A stretch of 64,000 nt of DNA, taken from positions 6,081,501-6,145,500 of the forward strand of contig BRXU01000002.1 of the NCBI GenBank assembly GCA_030267565.1. Direction: 5' to 3'. The number at the start of each line of letters is the position of its first letter. The stretch's first letter is position 1. The notes beneath the pieces were generated by a model. That model worked only from the letters and a program-made list of their open reading frames with translations. It was not told where the DNA came from and did no database searches. Positions 56,961 through 64,000 of the stretch are shown piece by piece. A program made the translations under genes and the position numbers. Source of the stretch: Pleodorina starrii (taxonomy: Eukaryota; Chlorophyta; Chlorophyceae; Chlamydomonadales; Volvocaceae).

Positions 56961-58019
56961 GGGGGCTGTATGGGCCAAAAACTGACGCAACATGTTGTGG
57001 ATCGAAGTTGGTGATGCCAAAGTTAGGGGGGCCGGGCGGGGGGTCCAGCAGGGGCGCCGTCGGGGGCCTGGGTGGGGGGCGCCGGGGCACTGCAGGGGCC
57101 ACTGCTGGCGATGGCAGCACCACTGCCCCGGCGGGGGTGGCGGCACAACTAACGGGGGTGGCGGCACCGGGGGGGGATTAGAATAGCCCGGGGTGAGGGA
57201 ACACAACGCAGTTACTTGGGATATTACCTGAGGATTACCGGCGAGGGTGGCGGCACAACTGCTGGCGGCGGCTGCAACCAATGCACCAGCAGCAGTGCCG
57301 CGGCCGGTGGGCTGTAAGCCCCGCCTGGATTGTCACAGCACACCGGCCGCCGGGATGGTGTGCAACCCGTGCCTGGTTTATGATGCATCCCAATAAGAAG
57401 CGCATGGTGCTGTGGACTGGTAAAAGTAATCAACAGCCGAGTTGCACACCACCCCGGCCGCCCCGGTAGGTCGTGACAATCAAGTCAGTTGTACAGTCCA
57501 CCCCTTTTGTCATTCCAGCACATGCCAGGAACGGGCTCAAATGCATGTGTGCAATCCGCGAGTGGATGGTTTGTGATGCGTCCAAACAGAAAGCGCTTGG
57601 TGCTGTGGACTGGTAAAAGCAGAAAGCAGCAGGGTTGCACACCACCCCGGCGGCGCGGCCGGTGTGTTGTGACAATCCAGGCGGGACCTACAGCCCACCA
57701 GCTGTTGCACGTCTGCTGGGGGCCCGGTGGGGGGCAGGTCGGGGCGGGGTTGCATTGCTCCTGTGCAGGCCCAAAACGGATGCAACACGCTGTGGATCGA
57801 AGTTGGCGATGCCGAAGTTTAGGGGGCCCGGCGGGGGGGTTAGCAGCATGGTGTTGGCAGCAGCACCACTGCTGCCGGCGGCGCCGCCGCTGCTGACGGT
57901 GGCGGTGCCGAAGCGTCGTACGCTAGGCGGGGGGCCGCGGGGGTGGCGGCACAACTGCTGGCGGCGGCTGCAACCAATCAATGCACCAGCAGCAGTGCCG
58001 CGGCCGGTGGGCTGTAAGC

Positions 58020-58520
58020 CGGAGTGGGGCAGGGCGGGGTGGAGCGGGGACGAGACGGGCGGGGCGGGTAGGGGAGGGCGCACTGTGGGGCGGGCCGGGG
58101 CAGGGCGGAATGGGGCGGGCAAGGGGGTGACCAAGGCTGGGAGGGGCACTGCGGGGTGGGGCTGGGCGGAGCGGGACGGGGTGGGGCGGGGCTGGGCGGA
58201 GCAGGGCATGGGGGAGCGGTACGAGTATGGGCAAAAAAATGATACCGCAGCGGGTCGGGGTGTTGCAGGGTGGGTCGGGGCGGGACGGGGCAGGGCGGGG
58301 AAGGGGCAGGCCGGGGTGGGGCAGGGCGGGGCGGAGCGGGGCGGGGCAGGGAATGGAATGGAAGGGCGGGGCGGGCAGGGCGGGACGGGATGGAACGGGG
58401 CAGGGTGGGGCAGGGCGGGGTGGAGCGGGGCGGGGCGGGGCGGGGCAGGGCGGGGCGTGGCAGGGCACTTCGGGGCACTGCAGGGCGGGGCAGGGCGGGG
58501 CCAGGGTGCAAGTCGGCAGG
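58020..58520 (+). repeat. G-rich low-complexity tract 1
   Basis: Almost continuous GGGGCGGGGC/GGGCAGGGC-type sequence on the plus strand, with many runs of three or four G; G-quadruplex formation is likely. Confidence 0.85.
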
Positions 58521-60149
58521 AGCTGCACGCATGTCACGGTTCGGGGGGTTCGGTGTTGCGCCGGCTGCAGGCACGCTTCATGCGGGGGTCCGGGTCTGGT
58601 GCATGGCTCTGCTGGCATAACCCCGCCTCTGGCCCCCAAGCTGGCGCATTCCAAGCCGGATAGCGGCGGTCCGCTGCCCCAGGTGTGCGGGCTACTTGTG
58701 CAGCGCTGTCGCGCCCCAAGTGTCAAGCAGCACCCCCTTTCCCTTCCCCGGGCCCGGGGTGTTGTCCCGTCGGGGTTCGGGTGCAGGTCTGGGAGCCAGT
58801 TGTGGGTGCATCTGTTCTGAGGGAGCCGGCTGCGCGCCCAGGGCCCGAGTCTCTGTTCTGAGTGAGCAGGCTGCGCGCCCAGGGCCAGAGTCCCGTCACG
58901 GTTCGAGGGTTCGGCGTCGCGCCGGCTGCATGCAGGCGTGCTTCTTGCGGGGGTCCGGGTCTGGTGCATGGGGTGGGGGCGTCCGTGGTCGGTTGTCAAG
59001 TCTAGGTCTGGTTTGCACCCAAGAACTCACTTTCTTTCGCGCCGTGCAGCCGCTAGGTTTGGGGTGTGATGCCTGCTTGCCTGCTCTCGACCTTGCTTTT
59101 TCTCTGGTGACGATGCCACCTGCTCACATCTTTGTGCTGCCCTGCTACTCCACCGTCATCCGATCCGCGGCCGTGCAGCCGCCGCACCGTCAACCTCCTC
59201 GGTAAGGTAACATGTATATTTGATCAGTATCAGTGACTCTGGCTTCCTCCCATCGCCATTGCGCCGAATGCTCTAACCCCCTTCCCTACTGGATAATGCG
59301 GCTGTGCACGGGCCCAGGGTGCGCACGGGCAGCAGCAGCTGCGTGGCAGGCGTGGACGCCCTGTGCAGCCTGCAGGTAAGCGTGGGAACGGGTAAGGGCA
59401 GTAGCGATGCGTCGTGCTTCCGGCTGTGCATGGGGGCAGGTAGCCGGGCCTGCGGCTGATACTGGTGAGGCTGCGTGCCGGGCTGCGGGCACTTCTGTGT
59501 CGAGGGCAGGGATGTACCGGATCGCGGGCAGGGGCAGGCATGTGGCCTGGATCCGCCCATCACAAACCGGGTAGCGGCGGTCCGTTGCCCCAGGTGTGTG
59601 AGCCCTGTTGTGCAGCTCTGTCGTGCCCCTAGCGTCCAACAGCGTCCCCCTTTCCCACTGCCGTACAACGCCGATATCATGGATGCATCGCCGGATTGCA
59701 AGGTTCAGGGATGTGCAGCGAGCACGTGCTAGTGCACGTTCGTCAAGTAACGTGCCCCTTCCACACTTCCGCAGGAGCTGGGTGCCACATCGGGGGCACG
59801 TTCAGCAGCTGGGCAAGGTACTAGGCCGGGCACGATATCATTTCAAGCCCTGCACCGTAGCCGGGCCGGGTGAGGTGTGTTGAGCTTCGGCAGCCGGTCC
59901 GGTGTCTGTCAACACCCTCAACAAGGATCTCCATGTCCAGGATTTCAAGCTTCCGACCGCTGACGGCGGGGCTTCACTGTCGTACCCACGCCGGGGTCTG
60001 GGTTGGGTTGGGTCGGGTGGGTCTTAGATACACAAGCTGGGGTGGTAGCAAGTTCGAGATTCACCACCACTGGGATGGCACGACGAAGGCGCGGCAAGCT
60101 GCCGCGTTGGCAGTGGTAATGGCAACTGAGCCGACTGAGCTGGGAGTTG

Positions 60150-60560
60150 TGGAGGTGGGGCGGGGGAGGGCGGGGCTGGGTGGGGCTGCGGCGAGGCGGG
60201 GCGGGGCGGGGTGGTGCCGGGGCTGGGCTGGGCGAGGCACAGCGGGGCGAGGCACGACGGGGCGGGGCCGGGCCGGGCGAGGTGGGGCTGGGCTGGGCGA
60301 GGCACGGCGGGGGAGGGCGGGGACGGCGGGGTAGGGAGGGCCGGGGCGGGTCTGTGCAGGGCAGGGTGAGGCACGGCGGGCCGGGGCCTGACCGGGCCGG
60401 GGCTGGGCGTGGCAGGGCAAAGCTGGGTAGGGCATGGCTGGGCGAGGCACAGCGGGTCGGGGTCGGGTCGGGGCTGGGCTGGGCAGGGATGGGCGAGGCA
60501 CGGCGGTGGAGGGCTGGGGACGGCGGGGTGGGGCGGGGCAGAGCGGGGACGGGCGGTTTA
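60150..60560 (+). repeat. G-rich low-complexity tract 2
   Basis: Same strand and composition as tract 1, with GGGCGAGGCACGGCGGGG-type units. Confidence 0.85.
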
Positions 60561-62039
60561 TCCACGTAAAGGCGCGAGCCAATGAACGGATCTCCATGTC
60601 CAGGATTTCAAGCTTCACTGTCGTTCCAAAGGCTGGACGCCGGGTTTTGGGTTGAGTCGGGTGGAGCGCCTTGCTTGCTGGATGCTGCGGCAGGGTTGCT
60701 TGCCCCCGTCTGCCTTCGGACTCGAGTGGGTGCCTTTAATCTTGACAGGCTAATTGCCGTGGGCTCTACTTATATTAAGAAGGGCTCGGTGATTGACTAT
60801 GGACACGGTTTGGCCAGTCGCATTTTTGTTGATTGCCGCTCAGCGGCAGCCCCTTCCAGCACGCATGCATCCTCACTGCTGGCAGCCGGCGGCAAGCCTC
60901 CCCTGTGCCTGACCATCCAAACCCAGCCACCGATTACCCTCGGCGCCCACCACCCCGACTTGACATACAGGGCGCCACATCAGCAGCGTGTGTGCAGTGC
61001 AGGGGCAGGCTTGCCGCTGTGCACTTGACCCATTGCCTCATGTAACGGTTTCACTCATGTGTGGGCGACACTCTCTGCCTGTCGAAAGGGCAGATGAAGC
61101 CACTGTACTCGAAAAAAGTTTCGTCGGTGCAGCCAAGGGAGGTATAGTCTGCTGCCCACAGCGTCCCTTGAGGTGCCAACGCGACAGCTTGCCGCGCCTT
61201 CGTCGTGCCATCCCAGTGGCGGTGCATCTCATACTCACTACAACCCCGGGTTGTGTTTTTAACGTGCGTGCCGTTGCTTGCAAGCTTATTACCCGCTTCC
61301 TTTGCTTTGCAGATAGCTCACAGATTACGTGTTTGCATCACAAATCCGCTTGGTGCCGTGGACTGGTAAAAGCAGCCAGCAGCAGGGTTGCACACCACCC
61401 CGGCGGCGCGGCCGGTGTGTTGTGTCAATCCTACAGCCCACCAGCTGTTGCACGTCTGCTGGCTGGGGGCCCGCCCGGTGGGGGGCAGGGCGGGGCGGGG
61501 TTGCATTGCTCCTGTATGTGCAGGCCAAAAACGGATGCAACACGCTGTGGATCGAAGTTGGCGATGCCGAAGTTTAGGGTGCCCGGCGGTTGGACTAGCT
61601 AGGGGGCCCGGAAGGAGGGCCGGGGGCGCCGTGGGGGGCTAGGTGGTGGTTGGCCTGGGGGTCCTGTGTGGGGTGGGGCCGAGAGCCGCTGCTGGTGGTG
61701 GCAGGAGCACCACTGCTGCCGGCGCACGGCGGCGCCGCTGCTGACAGTGGCAGTGCCGAAGCCGCGGGGCCGCGGGGGCCGAGGGGCTGCGGGGGCTGCG
61801 GGGCCGCGGGGGTGGCGGCACAACTGCTGGCAGCGGCGGCAACAAATGCACCAGCAGCAGTGCCGCGGCCGGTGGGCTGTAAGCCCCGCCTGGATTGTCA
61901 CAGCACACCGTCCACCGGGATGGTGTGCAACCCACGACTGATTTGTGATGCATCCCAACAGAAAGTGCTGGTGCTGTGGACTGGTAAAAGCAAACAACAG
62001 CCGAGTTACACACCACCCCGGCCACCCTAGGCCAGCAGG

Positions 62040-62950
62040 ATGATCATAAGTGGGCTCAGTTTTAGAGGATTAACAAATGTGATCATTTCCCTTCATGCAC
62101 GCTGGTAATGTGTAATAGGCTCCTGCACTGCATGTACGATTGCCTGTCCATAGGCAGTCGTACATGCCGATGAAATAACAAACTTTCACAAAACAAACAG
62201 CTTGTCTCATGTACTTATGAATTTATATGACCTACTGGATTCAATAATGGTGAAAGCATTATAAATACCTAAGGTTTCTTGTACAGAAGCCCCGTTAACA
62301 TTGCTGATGTCTGGTTGCGGCCAATCCTGCCGTCCTTTCGCTGTGATATATAACATTTTACATAAATAGTCATACAGAATGGTTCATTTTACTTGTGCTT
62401 GACGATACATGTCTGTTGGCTGCTGGCTGCTAGTAACAACAGTCAAACACAAGGTCAGCGAGGCAAGAAATTGTAAATCTGTTGGCCGTATGCCTTGCTG
62501 CAATCATCTCTCATTCCCTATGTGCTACAGGATGCATTGGGCACTTCAGGGAGCTCATAGTTCCCGGTGTGCAGACCAGCGTCGTCGGCATGGATGCGTG
62601 CTTCTACTGTGGATGAAGCTTATCCATTGGACTATCTTCCAGTCATCATGTTCGTGCGTATAATTAATTTTATTTGTAACGGACATATTTCGTCAACCTT
62701 GGTAGCTCTGTTTGCTTCCATCCTGTACCCATCCATTTGTGAATCTCACAGAGGTGCAGTAGTTAGGATGGACCTGATTGTAAAGTTTTCATGTCCACAT
62801 GTCGCATATGGATGGCCAGTTTGACTGCTTTACGGCCCCATGTCTGTCCTTGCCCCGCCCTAGCCCTCCATGCTGGGTGGTCCTCCCTTGATTCACCCTC
62901 TCCCTGCCTCCCTTGCCTCACTCTTGGCAAGAGTAGACTTGCTAGGAGCT
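62040..62950. other. no gene recognised
   Basis: AT-richer non-repetitive DNA; includes an inverted pair CATGTACGATTGCCTGTC / GGCAGTCGTACATG near 62,130-62,170. Confidence 0.45.
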
Positions 62951-62980
62951 ATTGGCCTTCAGAGTGGCTCCTGGTGGCTG

Positions 62981-63220
62981 GGAGCTAGCGGCCTTGGAAA
63001 GGACTGGTTTGGAGCTAGCGGCCTTGGAGAGGACTGGTGTGGAGCTAGCAGCCTTGGAGAGGACTGGTGTGGAGCTAGTGGCCTTGGAGAGGACTGGTGT
63101 GGAGCTAGCGGCCTTGGAGAGGACTGGTGTGGAGCTAGCGGCCTTGGAGTGGACTGGTGTGGAGCTAGCGGCCTTGGAGAGGACTGGTGTGGAGCTAGCG
63201 GCCCTGGAGTGGACATACTT
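62981..63220. repeat. 30-bp minisatellite, eight copies
   Basis: GGAGCTAGCGGCCTTGGAGA plus GGACTGGTGT repeats exactly every 30 bp from 62,981 to 63,220. The period keeps all frames open (plus-strand ELAALERTGV repeats), so the open frames are not evidence of a gene. Confidence 0.93.
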
Positions 63221-63486
63221 GGAGCTTGGGAGGTTCCCATTTCCACTGTAAGTTGTGTCAGCCCCACATCTCCACTGTCCCCAGTGCAGCTCTTCCGACC
63301 GTAGGCCTGGCCTGACCTTCCCACCTTCCCACCTTCTCACCTACCTATTGCTACACTGCTAGCCATGTGTGTTACTATCACAATGGCAGTAGTAATGCAC
63401 TCCTCGTTAGCCAAGAACCATTAAGTATCCACCAGCAAGAGGCAGAACCGGTGGTTGTTACTACCATTGAATGAGGTTTGGGCCTC

Positions 63487-63720
63487 CAGTTCGGTGCAGG
63501 CAGGGAATGACTGCGCCGAGTCATAGTGTGCAGCTGCGGGTCATGGGGTGCAAGCGGGGAATGACTGTGCCGAGTCATAGTGTGCAGCTGCGGGTCATGG
63601 GGTGCAAGCGGGGAATGACTGTGCCGAGTCATAGTGTGCAGCTGCGGGTCATGGGGTGCAAGCGGAGAATGACTGTGCCGAGTCATAGTGTGCAGCTGCG
63701 GGTCATGGGGCGCAGACGCG
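63487..63720. repeat. 54-bp minisatellite, about four copies
   Basis: GGTCATGGGGTGCAAGCGGG / GAATGACTGTGCCGAGTCAT units recur with period 54 (63,541, 63,595, 63,649, 63,703). Each unit contains AATGACT and AGTCATA, linking it to the flanking CAGTCATA repeats. Confidence 0.9.
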
Positions 63721-64000
63721 CTAGCAGAACATGAATGCAGAAAATGACTGAGTGGACCGAATGACTGCACGGAATGACTGAAAATGAGTCATAAAGTGGC
63801 TTCCCAGTCATATCCCAGTCCCACGGTGGTTCTTTATGACTCGTTTCCAGTCATATATTCAGTCATAAATGCAGTCATAAACAATATGACTGTGCTCTAT
63901 ATGACTGGCCCCAGTCATACCGGGTGCTCTTCCTGACCGCTTTCCATGACCAGGGGAGCACGTTATGACTGGGTTTATGACTGGGAATATGACTGGCGCC

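Larger units (their letters stand above)
56970..62030. repeat. region built from repeated GC-rich modules
   Basis: One module contains GATGCAACACGCTGTGGATC and GAAGTTGGCGATGCC; it occurs near 56,985, 57,775 and 61,530. Another contains CACCAGCAGCAGTGCCGCGG and GGTGGGCTGTAAGCC; it occurs near 57,280, 57,980 and 61,850. A third (GTGCTGTGGACTGGTAAAAG, then TTGCACACCACCCCGGC) occurs near 57,410, 57,600, 61,350 and 61,970. Long proline- or glycine-rich frames here are composition artefacts. Confidence 0.75.
55894..64000. mobile_element. possible large DNA transposon with CAGTCATA subterminal repeats (cut by window end)
   Basis: The array unit stops abruptly after AAAGGAATGT and new sequence begins CACTCGGGGAAAGGCTCAG. 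Within the next 300 bp, CAGTCATA or close variants occur about a dozen times; the same motif in both orientations fills 63,490-64,000. Dense subterminal motifs near both visible limits resemble large CACTA/hAT-type elements. The right end and any target duplication lie outside the window, and no transposase is recognised inside. Confidence 0.35.

Noticed and set aside
57635..58663. 342- and 358-codon Gly- or Pro-rich frames
   Set aside because: Produced by the G-rich tracts; all six frames are open there.
62952..63251. Plus-strand frame with ten-residue repeats ELAALERTGV
   Set aside because: A 30-bp minisatellite keeps every frame open; no start, splice or domain evidence.

Overview
The window looks like repeat-dense nuclear DNA of a green alga, most likely a volvocine (Chlamydomonas/Volvox-type) species. 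The basis is high GC coding DNA, many short GT-AG introns plus one good GC-AG intron, a KDZ/Zisupton-class transposon, DIRS- and Ty3-type retroelement debris, and eukaryotic tRNAs. The species cannot be fixed from sequence alone. Almost everything recognisable is mobile or repeated DNA; only a few degraded host-type gene fragments are visible (an ARM-like fragment at 1.3-2.4 kb, a protein-kinase fragment at 4.05-4.8 kb, unassigned exons at 5.8-7.9 kb).

Layout. 0-9.6 kb: gene fragments, GC-rich low-complexity DNA, then AT-rich DNA without genes. 9.9-11.8 kb: GC-rich segment between 59-bp inverted repeats. 11.9-13.5 kb: Ty3 and DIRS reverse-transcriptase debris. 14,055-28,918: a 14.9-kb KDZ/Zisupton-like DNA transposon with long terminal inverted repeats and a near-perfect 7-8 bp target duplication. 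All its genes are on the minus strand: a small membrane protein, a predicted PHD finger-Ulp1 protease fusion with proline-rich repeats, and an 11-exon KDZ transposase with SWIM-like and CxC cysteine clusters. 29,117-34,316: a 5,200-bp PIF/Harbinger transposon with TAA target duplication, a broken DDE transposase and a convergent Myb-like partner gene. 34.7-37.4 kb: minus-strand Ty3-type gag-pol remnant with a Dam-methyltransferase-like domain and a retropepsin. 37,413-55,893: a tandem array of a 1,527-bp unit carrying tRNA-Gly(GCC), tRNA-Arg(ACG) and a tRNA-Lys(CUU)-like sequence. Three elements interrupt the array: a 1.17-kb hairpin-ended element, a 1,200-bp TIR element and a 2,428-bp LTR retrotransposon encoding only Gag. 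55,894 to the window end: a module-rich, strongly G-skewed segment with CAGTCATA-type repeats near both visible ends, perhaps one large transposon cut by the window edge.

Because so many insertions landed in repeated DNA, the window supplies its own empty sites, so element boundaries and insertion order can be read directly. The array was built first and later hit three times. The hairpin-ended element also sits, in opposite orientation, inside an intron of the KDZ PHD-Ulp1 gene. The KDZ and Harbinger elements both inserted in a partly tandem repeat of roughly 0.45 kb (13.7-14.05, 28.9-29.1 and 34.3-34.7 kb).
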